NCBI GenBank assembly: GCA_963784995.1
Contig: CAWATZ010000003.1
Span: forward strand, 310,001 to 374,000
Length of the DNA: 64,000 bases
Direction of reading: 5' to 3'
Origin: CAWATZ01 sp963784995
GTDB lineage: Bacteria; Planctomycetota; Planctomycetia; Gemmatales; Gemmataceae
Positions 37,879 through 46,300 of this stretch are shown piece by piece (the stretch's first letter is position 1; each line of letters opens with the position of its first letter). A program made the translations under genes and the position numbers. The notes below the pieces were generated by a model, which saw nothing but the letters and a program-made list of their open reading frames with translations, was not told the origin of the DNA and did not search any database.

Positions 37879-38325
37879 TCAGTTGTGCCCGCGCTGGCAA
37901 TGGACCTGCAAGCCGAAGCCGTCCAGGTCGATGTCCTCGGCTTTTTCCGGCTCGCCGGGGCTGCCGCGGTCCAGGCTCAGCCGCAGAAAGGCCCACAGGC
38001 TGAACGGCTCGCCGGTGTGGTCGTAGCCGTTGTTGTCGGTGTCGGCCTCCACCAGCCAGCGCCAGGCGCGTTTCTCGGTGCCGGGGTCGGCGTCCTCCTG
38101 CCAGCCCATCAGCACCCGGGCCACGACCTGCAGCGCCTGCCGGGCGATCCGGGCATCGCTGACTTGCAGGCGCAGCTCGTCGGGCTGCTGCTCCGGCTCG
38201 ACCCGCGGCAACTGGCGGATGGCCTCGAAGAGCCGATGCTCCAGGGCAGTGGCCCGCCAGGGAGACCAGAGGTAGAAGGTGATCCGGGGAGTTTGCAAGA
38301 ACAGACCGAAAAAGTCGAAATCCAC
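37879..38325 (-). CDS. Hypothetical protein, first gene of the HEPN cassette
   Basis: About 148 residues from a GTG at 38325 preceded by GGGGGAA; an ATG at 38370 would add 15 residues but has no ribosome binding site. It starts MDFDFFGLFLQTPRITFYLW, continues with helices, and ends acidic and then His/Cys-containing (EDIDLDGFGLQVHCQRGHN). There is no membrane segment and no recognised domain. Confidence 0.55.
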   Translation of the reverse strand: MDFDFFGLFLQTPRITFYLWSPWRATALEHRLFEAIRQLPRVEPEQQPDELRLQVSDARIARQALQVVARVLMGWQEDADPGTEKRAWRWLVEADTDNNGYDHTGEPFSLWAFLRLSLDRGSPGEPEKAEDIDLDGFGLQVHCQRGHN

Positions 38326-38427
38326 GACAGTTCCCCCATCAATAGCCGAGAGGGAGGGGCCAACAGTCATCGTACCGAGGGCCGCTGAAGCGCGTAAAGC
38401 TCAGGAGCGGCCGGGCCTCCACTCGGT

Positions 38428-39531
38428 TCAGCGGACCCCCGATCCTTCCGGTTGGGCCGGTTCCCAGACCAGGCCGTTGCCGCTCGCTCCGACCGGGGCG
38501 GCCGCGACCGGAGCTGTCCGCGTTCGCCAGTTCAGGCAAACGGCGTAGCCCAGGAAACCGGTCACCCAGGTGAGGACACGCTGCACCAGCGAGCCCAGGA
38601 TACCTATGGCCTCGGCGCTGCCGAACAACTGGTACAGACGGCCAAAGCCCAGTTCGCCGATGCCAACGCCGCCCGGAAACAGGGGAATGGCTGCGACGAC
38701 CATGCCGATCGGCACGATCAGGAAGTGCTGGGCCAGGCTCGGCAGCGGATTGCCCGGCAGTTCATCCCAGAGCACCCGGGCACAGCAGTAAAAGGTCAGC
38801 ACGAAGCCGACGTGGCTGATCCACGACATCCCCAGGGCCAGGGCCACGCTCTTTTGCCGGCAGCGGTACGTACACACGGCGCGCCAGAACTCGGCCGCGG
38901 AGCCGCCGACGCGGGGAATCCGGCTCAGCCGGCCGGCAAAGCGCTCGGCCCGCCACTGCGGCAGCAGGCCCAAGAGCAGCCAGACAACCACCGAGACGCC
39001 GACAATGACCGCCGCCGAGGTGACAATGACCAGGGCCGGCCGAACGCTTTCGCCATCGAGGAGACCAAGAAACCAGAAGAGGCCGCCGAGGAGGGCGACG
39101 AACCAGACCAGACCCCACAGGGCGATGACCCGGTCCATGATGACCGTGGCCACGGCGACGGTGCGCCGGCTCTGCTCGCGGGCCAGGACCGCTGCCTTGA
39201 TGATGTCGCCGCCCACGGAGCCGGGCAGCACCGAGTTGTAGAAGAAGCCAATCAACCCGACTCGGAGCGCTCCCCCAAGCGTGAACGGCAGATCCTGGGC
39301 CCGCACCAGGACGTACCAGCGCACCAGGGTCAGCAGTACGCTGCCGGTGAACAGGGCAAAGGCCAGCAGCAGGTACAGCCCGTGGATCGGCTGGCCCTCG
39401 AGGACGTGTTTCTGCCAGACCTCCTGGAGCCCGTTGCCCTTCGCGGGGGCCCAGTTGGCGTAAATGACCCAACCCAGCAAGCCAAAGGCCAGCAGGTACT
39501 TGAAGACGTTCCAGAGAAATCGTGCGTTCAC
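38428..39531 (-). CDS. Lysylphosphatidylglycerol synthase TM-region (flippase-like) protein
   Basis: A 367-residue membrane protein of the UPF0104/PF03706 type with about eight helices. Hallmarks are 'VGLIGFFYNSVLPGSVGGD', KAAVLAR, and a late 'AIPLFPGGVGIGELGFGRLY'. The soluble synthetase domain of MprF is absent, so it is a stand-alone membrane unit, possibly a lipid or lipid-linked sugar flippase. It is transcribed away from the tRNA-Ala gene. Confidence 0.8.
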   Translation of the reverse strand: MNARFLWNVFKYLLAFGLLGWVIYANWAPAKGNGLQEVWQKHVLEGQPIHGLYLLLAFALFTGSVLLTLVRWYVLVRAQDLPFTLGGALRVGLIGFFYNSVLPGSVGGDIIKAAVLAREQSRRTVAVATVIMDRVIALWGLVWFVALLGGLFWFLGLLDGESVRPALVIVTSAAVIVGVSVVVWLLLGLLPQWRAERFAGRLSRIPRVGGSAAEFWRAVCTYRCRQKSVALALGMSWISHVGFVLTFYCCARVLWDELPGNPLPSLAQHFLIVPIGMVVAAIPLFPGGVGIGELGFGRLYQLFGSAEAIGILGSLVQRVLTWVTGFLGYAVCLNWRTRTAPVAAAPVGASGNGLVWEPAQPEGSGVR

Positions 39532-39713
39532 GATGATGTCCTATCGCCAGGGGAATGAGTAACCGTGCGCTCCTCTTCCAGTCTAGCTCGCGGTGGCGTC
39601 AATGCTCGTGCGGGAGGCCGGCCAGCGCCGGAATCCCCAAGCAACCATTGTGATCGGGAAGGGTCAAGGCTGTCCAGCGGAGAATTTTCTCGGCCCGGCT
39701 GGCTCGGAAGGGA

Positions 39714-39742
39714 TTGACGAGCCAGCCGGGTCGTTCTAATAT
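39714..39742 (+). promoter_or_regulatory. Sigma-70-type promoter of tRNA-Ala
   Basis: TTGACG (39714-39719), a 17-base spacer and TAATAT (39737-39742) lie just before the tRNA, whose first base is at 39757. A perfect 12-bp inverted repeat (39694-39705 with 39719-39730) overlaps the -35/spacer region and could be an operator or the end of another transcript. Confidence 0.7.
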
Positions 39743-39756
39743 AGGAATGGTTAGTT

Positions 39757-39829
39757 GGGGCAGTAGCGCAGCTGGGAGCGCGCGACAATGGCATTGTCGA
39801 GGTCAGGGGTTCGATCCCCCTCTGCTCCA
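39757..39829 (+). tRNA. tRNA-Ala (GGC)
   Basis: A 73-base cloverleaf. The acceptor GGGGCAG pairs with CTGCTCC and includes the alanine identity pair G3-U70. D stem GCGC/GCGC. Anticodon stem CGACA/TGTCG with loop ATGGCAT (anticodon GGC). T arm AGGGG-TTCGATC-CCCCT. Discriminator A; CCA is not encoded. There is no intron. Confidence 0.95.
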
Positions 39830-40309
39830 TAGACTTACGTCAACTGGTGCCTGGGAGTCTTCCTCTTCCAGGCACCAGTTCATTTCGGGACTCGGCTCCC
39901 GAGTTAGTTCATAATCCCTTGCCCAGCGGATCTTCGTCTTCTGCCCATTTCTCGGAAGTTCGACGCGAAGGGAGCAAGCCAATCCCTCCACCACTTCGAC
40001 CGGGATCAGGTAGCACTTGCCGTTGTCGGGACAGAAGACGCCGAAGAAGTCGATTTCCCCGGTGTACTTCTTCCGGATGCAGTGCCCTGGCTGACTGCGC
40101 GAATCCACGCTGTGGCAATAGACAACGATGCACCCTTTCCTCAGGCGGGCGTTCTTGCACTGAACGCGGAAGAACTTCCCCTCTTCCTCGAAGAGAAAGT
40201 CGTACCGCAGATGATCGCTGAGAGGCACGAAAATGCTTTTTCCTTGCAGGGCGAGCGCCGCCATCAGCTGGGTGCAGCAAATCTCGCCCGTTTGGCTTGT
40301 GTTTCTCAT
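39803..40309 (-). CDS. PD-(D/E)XK nuclease of the group I intron homing endonuclease type
   Basis: A 168-residue protein resembling PDDEXK_5 proteins (I-Ssp6803I family): a TGEICC glutamate near the N-terminus, the Asp in LRYDFLFEEEGKFFRV, a QxK (VQCK) in place of ExK, and YTGEIDFFGVFCPDNGKCYL. AGGAGG precedes the ATG, which overlaps the stop of the oxidoreductase gene (ATGA), so it ends an operon with CinA. Its last codons run antisense through the 3' end of tRNA-Ala. Known relatives cut tRNA genes to home introns; here the tRNA has no intron. It may be a free-standing or domesticated nuclease. Confidence 0.75.
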   Translation of the reverse strand: MRNTSQTGEICCTQLMAALALQGKSIFVPLSDHLRYDFLFEEEGKFFRVQCKNARLRKGCIVVYCHSVDSRSQPGHCIRKKYTGEIDFFGVFCPDNGKCYLIPVEVVEGLACSLRVELPRNGQKTKIRWARDYELTREPSPEMNWCLEEEDSQAPVDVSLWSRGGSNP

Positions 40310-41406
40310 CGGTGTCCTCCTTCCTTCGCTGGTAAGGCGCACGCCTTCAGGAGCGTTTCCTGAACCGTCAGATCGTGTTCGGCGGAGAAGTCCGCGGCCT
40401 TCTCACCGCGGATGATGCGGGCCATGTCGGCCGCATCGTTGACGTAGCGCACGAACTTCGGAAAGGGAACGTCCTGCACCCCCTTCTTGAACTCTCCCCG
40501 GACCCGAGACAGGGCCAGGCGGGCGGAGGGGTTGTCCAGCGGCTGGACGTGGAAGGTGCCCTCGGTGCCGCAGACCACCAGGTGCCTGCGGTCGAAGCCT
40601 TCCACCTCCAGGGCGCTGGATTTCACCGTGGCCGTGGCTTTCGGGTAGGTGAGGACGGCGAGCATATTGTCCATCAGGCCGTCGTCCAGCCGGGAAACGT
40701 GCTGGGCGAATGGCGTGACCTCCTTCGGCTTGCCCAGCACGCCGACGACCAGGTCCAGGACGTGGCAGCCCAGCTCGAACATCATGCCGCCGCAGAAGCG
40801 GGCCAGCTGCCGGCGCTCCGCTGGTGCGACGACCTTGCTCATCACTGCGTGGACCTCGAACACGTCCCCTAGCCAGCCCTGTTTCAGGAACTGGCGCAGC
40901 AGCACCACCGCGGGGTTGTAGCGATACATGTACCCCATCTGCACCAGCAGCTTCTTCTTGGCCGCAGTGTCGAGGATGCGCCGCAACTGCGGCAGAGACT
41001 CGCCCGGGGGCTTGTCGAGGTGGACGTGCAGGCCCGCGGCCACACAGGCCTCGGCTGTCTGGAGGAGGTCGCCGACGCGCGTTTCCACCAGCACCGCCTG
41101 CAGGCCCGCGGTGCCGAGGAGTTGCTTCCGGGTCAGCCAGGGCAGTCCCCGGTAGACTTCCTGCGTCTGGGCCCGCTTCTGCAGTTCCGCATCGTCCTCG
41201 ACGACGCCAACGACCTCGTAATCGGCGGACTGGCGGTAGACCGCCAGCTTGCTGGCATGGCCGTGGCCGACGCCGATTTGCCCGATCTTGATGCGTTTGG
41301 GAGAAGGCTTCTCCCCGGCCGAGCCGCTGCTCCATTCCGTCAGGACGGTTGCCGCCAGCGCGGCCCCGCCAGCTCGCTTCAGGAACTTTCGCCTCTGCAG
41401 AGCCAT
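40306..41406 (-). CDS. Tat-exported Gfo/Idh/MocA oxidoreductase
   Basis: A 366-residue protein. A twin-arginine signal (LQRRKFLKRAGGAALAATV) is followed by a dinucleotide-binding fold (IGQIGVGHGHASKLAVYR). The sugar-dehydrogenase core has LHVHLDKPPGE (catalytic Lys, EKP-like) and GGMMFELGCHVLDLVVGVLG with the conserved His. Such exported oxidoreductases are highly expanded in planctomycetes and are thought to act on sugars. Its start overlaps the stop of cinA (TAATG) and its stop overlaps the nuclease start (ATGA). The longer frame to 41643 is a shadow of cinA. Confidence 0.85.
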   Translation of the reverse strand: MALQRRKFLKRAGGAALAATVLTEWSSGSAGEKPSPKRIKIGQIGVGHGHASKLAVYRQSADYEVVGVVEDDAELQKRAQTQEVYRGLPWLTRKQLLGTAGLQAVLVETRVGDLLQTAEACVAAGLHVHLDKPPGESLPQLRRILDTAAKKKLLVQMGYMYRYNPAVVLLRQFLKQGWLGDVFEVHAVMSKVVAPAERRQLARFCGGMMFELGCHVLDLVVGVLGKPKEVTPFAQHVSRLDDGLMDNMLAVLTYPKATATVKSSALEVEGFDRRHLVVCGTEGTFHVQPLDNPSARLALSRVRGEFKKGVQDVPFPKFVRYVNDAADMARIIRGEKAADFSAEHDLTVQETLLKACALPAKEGGHR

Positions 41407-42659
41407 TACCCTTTCCCTCCCATCCGCAGCAAGTGCAGCCGGGCGCGGTTCAAGGCCAGCTTGGCGGTACGGCGGCGGATCTCGTCGCGCGTGCCGGACC
41501 AGCTGAAGCTGATCGAATTGCAGCCGCCCTCCCAGGCCAGGCCGACGTGGACCAGGCCGATCGGCTTGTCCGGGGTCGCTCCCCCCGGTCCGGCCAGGCC
41601 CGTCGTGCTCAGGGCCAGGTCGGTTTTGAGGCGCGTCCGGCAACCAACCGCCATCGCCTCGGCGACCTCGGCGCTGACCGCTCCCTTCTCGTCCAGCAAC
41701 TGCTGAGGCACTCCCAGCAATTCCATCTTGACCCGATTGTCGTAGGCGACAATGCCGCCCTGAAACCAGGGGCTGACGCCGGGAACACTGGTCAGCATCT
41801 GGCCCAGCTGGCCGCCGGTGACGCTCTCGGCCACGCTCAGGGTCTGGCGGCGCTCGGCCAGCAAACCGGCCACGGCGTGCTGCAGTTCCTCGTCCTCGAC
41901 ACCGAAGACCAGGTCGCCGAGCCGGGTGCGAATGGTCTGCTCCACCGGGGCGATCTGGGCCTGGGCCTCGGCCAGGCTCCCGGCTTTGGCCAGGATGCGC
42001 AGCGAGATAATGGCATCGCTGGCCGTAATCCCCACCTCGGGCAGGTGATCGCGGTGCGTCAGGTCCAGCAGTTTCTCCTCGACGCTGGATTCGCCCGCTC
42101 CGAAGGTGTTGATCTTGCGCTGCACCAGCACGCCGCCGGCCAGCCCCAGCGTCTCCAGGCGCGGCCGAACCCGATGAGCGAACATGGCGTACATCTCGGA
42201 GGGGACGCCCGGCAGCGCCGCCACGTGGCTGACGCCGACCTTCATCCAGATGCCGGGCGCAGTGCCCCAGTCGTTGACCAACGCCTCGGCCCCGGCCGGG
42301 AGGAATGCCTGGACCCGGTTGCGCTCGGGCATCGACCGATGGCGGCGGCGGAACATGCCCTCGATCTGCTCAAACAGCTCCGGATGAAAGACCAGCTCGA
42401 CGCCGGCCAGTTTTGCCAGCACCTCGCGGGTCAGGTCGTCCTGGGTCGGGCCCAGGCCGCCGGTGGCGATGACCAGCACGGCCCGCCGCGTGGCGATGCG
42501 GAACGCCTCCAGGTTGGCCTGGAAGTCGTCGGCGATGGTGGTGTGCCAGCCGACCGAAATGCCCATCTCGGCCAGACGCTGACTGAGCCATTGACTGTTG
42601 GTGTCCAGGTTCTGTCCGCTGGTCAGCTCGCTGCCAATCGACAGGATTTCGCACTTCAT
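41406..42659 (-). CDS. cinA: CinA-family protein (NMN deamidase / competence-damage domain)
   Basis: A 417-residue two-domain protein. The N-terminal MoCF-like domain has EILSIGSELTSGQNLDTNSQ, then ATGGLGPTQDDLTREVLA and ALPGVPSEMYAMF. The C-terminal PncC-like amidase domain has LSVAESVTGGQLGQML, then FQGGIVAYDNRVKMELLGV and STTGLAGPGGATPDKPIGL. It recycles pyridine nucleotides by deamidating NMN in characterised homologues. It is the first gene of the cinA-oxidoreductase-nuclease operon. A palindromic repeat (42674-42739) lies just upstream of its start and would be in its leader. Confidence 0.9.
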   Translation of the reverse strand: MKCEILSIGSELTSGQNLDTNSQWLSQRLAEMGISVGWHTTIADDFQANLEAFRIATRRAVLVIATGGLGPTQDDLTREVLAKLAGVELVFHPELFEQIEGMFRRRHRSMPERNRVQAFLPAGAEALVNDWGTAPGIWMKVGVSHVAALPGVPSEMYAMFAHRVRPRLETLGLAGGVLVQRKINTFGAGESSVEEKLLDLTHRDHLPEVGITASDAIISLRILAKAGSLAEAQAQIAPVEQTIRTRLGDLVFGVEDEELQHAVAGLLAERRQTLSVAESVTGGQLGQMLTSVPGVSPWFQGGIVAYDNRVKMELLGVPQQLLDEKGAVSAEVAEAMAVGCRTRLKTDLALSTTGLAGPGGATPDKPIGLVHVGLAWEGGCNSISFSWSGTRDEIRRRTAKLALNRARLHLLRMGGKG

Positions 42660-42673
42660 GGCTGTCCCCTCGG

Positions 42674-42739
<66 letters not shown>

Positions 42740-42843
42740 TTCCCCTGCCAGAATTTGCTCGAACGCATTTGACAGGATAGCAGAACAATTCAAGGATTCC
42801 ATTGTCAGGGGTTTACTCTTGGCTTGCAACGCGGGAGGAATTC

Positions 42844-43182
42844 ATGCAGAGGGATGATTCGATTGTCGGGGACCGTCGCGACAGCCGACGTGTGGATTGC
42901 AGCAAGTACGTGCCGCTGACGATCCTGGTCCGGCCGAAGATGCGGAAGCACCAGGTGCTCGTGGTCAATGCCGGGATCCGCGGGATTGCCTTTCTGCTGG
43001 ACGAGCCCCTGGCGGCCGGCGCGGTGCTGGCGCTGCAGCGGCAGATCCCGATTCCCGGAAAATCGTGGATTCGCTCCGGCAAGGTGACTCACGCCACCCA
43101 GAACGGCGACCGCTGGCTGATCGGCTGCGAGCTGACGCCGCCGTTCAGCAAGGAAGAGCTGGACTCGCTGCAGAACCCGTAG
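42844..43182 (+). CDS. Small PilZ-like domain protein
   Basis: A 112-residue protein with an RRDSRR stretch near residue 11 and VVNAGIRGIAF about 35 residues later, which together resemble the two c-di-GMP motifs of PilZ domains (RxxxR and D/NxSxxG, the Ser replaced by Gly). A strand-rich core and 'WLIGCELTPPFSKEELDSL' complete it. GGGAGGAA precedes the ATG. It could be a c-di-GMP receptor, though the imperfect second motif leaves binding open. It is followed closely by a palindromic cluster. Confidence 0.7.
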   Translation: MQRDDSIVGDRRDSRRVDCSKYVPLTILVRPKMRKHQVLVVNAGIRGIAFLLDEPLAAGAVLALQRQIPIPGKSWIRSGKVTHATQNGDRWLIGCELTPPFSKEELDSLQNP

Positions 43183-43204
43183 TGCCTGGGGCGCTCGGCC
43201 CCAA

Positions 43205-43302
43205 GCGAGCCGGGGGCGTCAGCCCCCGGATTCTCCGGGCGAGCCGGGGGCGTCAGCCCCCGGATTCTTCGGAGAATCCGGGGGCTGACGCCCCCGGCTC
43301 GC
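43205..43302. repeat. Palindromic cluster at the 3' ends of the PilZ and treY genes
   Basis: Two direct copies of a ~34-bp unit (43205-43238, 43239-43272) are followed by one inverted copy (43273-43302); each unit carries its own palindrome (CCGGGGGC...GCCCCCGG). The treY stop codon (43253-43255) lies inside the second copy, so the last ~17 residues of TreY are encoded by the repeat. Confidence 0.85.
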
Positions 43303-46300
43303 GGCTCTCCAGGAGCGCGACCGGGAACCGCCCGAGAACGGTTGCCAGGCTTGGACCCGTCGTGCCCTGATGATCCTCGGGGCGAAGCACCTCACCGGTA
43401 AAGACATTCCTGTACGTGCGAGCCGCCAGGTGCGGCGGCAAGTTCAGCCGGGTGTCGGCCCAGACCTCCGGGCCCAGCGGCGGTTTCCGGGCCCCCTCGA
43501 CCAGTTGCGCCACCAGGCGCGGGACCACGACAAGCACGGCCTGGCTCTCCAGAGAGCGCACAAAAGCACAGACGTGTTCGCGGCGAGAGCCGGCCGTCTT
43601 GAGGGGCAGGTAGCCCCCTCGGGTGAACAGCGGTTCGCAGGCCCGGCGACAGGCCAGGGTCCGCCAGATCAGGTAAAGTTTGATCCGGCCATCGGGCAGG
43701 GTCGCCAGCAGCTCCTCCGTCAAAGAGGTCAGGTCGGGCCCTGCCTCAATGCGGCGCTGCAGCTCCGCCAGCAGGAAGCGGCGGCGGCGGTAATCGACCG
43801 GCCGGCGATTGTCCGGGTCCACCAGGCTGAAGTCCCACAACTCCGTGCCCTGGTACAGGTCGGGCACGCCCGGACAGGTCAGCTTCAGCAGCACCTGGGA
43901 GAGGGAGTTGAACCAGCCGAAAAACGCCACCCGGCGCTGGAACGTCAGCAGGTCTTGCAGGAAGGGATCGTCCAGCGTGTCGGGCAGGATGCGGGCGATG
44001 AACTCCTGGACGGCGGCGTCGTATTCCTCGTTGGGGTTGACCCAGCTGGTGTGGACCTTGGCCTCGCGGGTGGCCTTGAGCATGTAGTTGGCCACGCGCT
44101 GCCGCACCGAAGACAAGGAGTCAGGAGTCAGGAGACAGGAGTCAGAAAAACTGTCTTGCTGACTCCTGACCCCTGACTCCTGACCCCTGACAGAGGCTGG
44201 CCAGATGCCCAGGAGGGTCTGGTAAAGCAGATACTCGTCGTTGCCATCCGGGGCCAGCCGGCCCTCGACGACCGTTTTCCGCGCGGTGTTCCACTGCGAC
44301 CAGCGGCCCAGGGCGGCCTCCCATTCCTGGGGCAGCTCCGACAGGACGTTGAGCCGGGCCCGGACGTCCTCGCTGCGTTTGGTGTCATGGGTGGACGTGG
44401 CCAGCAGCGAGTTCGGCCAGCGGGCCAGACGCTCGACGTTTTGCCGATGAAACGCGGCTATTGAGACGCCAAAGCGGTCCGGAGCGCCGCCGACCTCGTT
44501 GAGCGAGACCAGCCGGTTGTAGGTGTAGAAGACGGTGTCCTCGACGCCCTTGGCCATGATCGGACCGGTCAGCTGCTGGAACTTCAGCGCCCACTCGACC
44601 AGCCGGGGCCGATCCGCCTCGGGGAAGTCGCCGACGCAGCGCAGCAGCAGGGCGTCCTGGACAAAATCAAACACCGCTTCCGGCGTCCGCGGGTTGCGTC
44701 GCTTGGCCTCCTCGACCGCCGCCTCGATGAAGCGCTGATCGCGGGCGGCGATGGCGCCCGGACCGGTGATGTAAGTGCGGTAGACCCCAAGGCAGGCGAT
44801 CACCTCGCGGAGGACGAACGTCAGGCTGTTGAGGGTGAAGTCGCGGTAACGGCGGTTGCGCTCGGCGATCCGGTCCAGCTGGTGGGCCAGGGCGTTGATC
44901 TCGCTGGCCATGGATACCAGCATGATCATCTTCTTGGTGGAGTTGACCAGCGGCCGGTAATCGACCGGCCCGGCGAAGGCATGATAGATGCCATCGAACG
45001 CAACACGATTTTCCCCGGCCACGAACAGGCCGTTGACGGCATTGAGGAAGTCGTAACCGGTGGTGCCGTCCACCGCCCAGTCGGACGGCAGCGGTTCGCC
45101 TTCGCACAGGATCTTCTCGGCGACGACGTACAGCGGCCAGGGGTTAGCGTGGGAGGGCGAGGCTCCTGCCGAGCCGGCGTCCTCAGGTCGGCAGGAGCCT
45201 CGCCCTCCCTGATGCAGGCCCGGCCGGCCAAAGCACACGGCGAAATGGGCTGCCACCTCGCGAGTCAGTTCCTCCGGGTCTCTGCCTTCGGCCAGGGCCT
45301 TGTGGACCCGGGCCAGGACGTAGTTCTCCTGCAACTGGCGGAAGTATCCGGCCGGATCGCGCAGGCCGTCGGGATGGTCGATGCGCAGCCCACTGGCCTT
45401 GCCCTCGGCCAGCAGCCGGATCAGCAACTGATGCGTCGCCCGGAACACCTCGGGCAGCTCCATGCGGATGGCGGCCAGCTCGTTGATGTCGAAGAAGCGG
45501 CGGTAGTTGACTTCCTCGGTGGCCACCCGCCAGAAGGCGGGACGGTAGGCCTGCCGATCGATCAGGTCGTCCAGCAGATCGAAACTGCGCGGATCGCCGG
45601 GAGTGCCGTTGAACGCCTGCAAGGAAGCGTCGAGAGCGGCGCGGATGTCCGCGGAGCCGGAGAGGGCGGCGAGCCGGCGTTTGATGACCTCCTTCTCGCG
45701 GTTGCGCTCGACCACCTTGGCGGAAGAAACCTCGGTCCGCGAGGGCAGATAGCGCAGGGCCGTCAAGATGCTCCGCAGTTCCCGCAGTTGCTCGTGGTCC
45801 TCGCCCAGCAGCCGGACCAGGTCGGCGAGGCGATGTTCCAGGATGGCGGAGTACGTGCAGGGTGAGATGGGCAACTTGATCTGGTAGTACTGCAAGAAGA
45901 AGGCCCCGTCCTCGAAGGCCAGGCGGATCTTGCCGGCCTCCAGCACCCGGCCGTACTGGTCCTCCAGCAGCGGCAGCAGCACCTTGTTCTTCAGGTCCGG
46001 GTTGACCGGGTCCCAGTCGATGTCGAAGAAGGGGGCGTAGACCGAACTGGGACCATTCTCCAGTACGTCCATCCACCAGGCGTTGCGGGCCGAAGCGGAG
46101 GCCGAACTGTCGGCCGGAGCGCACCCCCCGCCGATGCCCATGTGGTTGGGGACGGAGTCAAGGATCAGCCCCATGCCGTGCTGTTTCAGGCTGGCCGCGA
46201 AGACGTCAAAGTCCTTCTCGCCGCCCAGTTCCGGGTTGAGCCGGCTGTGGTCGCAGATGTCATAGCCGTGCGTGCTGCCGGCGCAGGCTTGCAGCACGGG

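Noticed and set aside
39757..39829. Group I intron in the tRNA-Ala gene
   Set aside because: The tRNA folds completely without interruption, so the neighbouring homing-type nuclease is not carried by an intron here.
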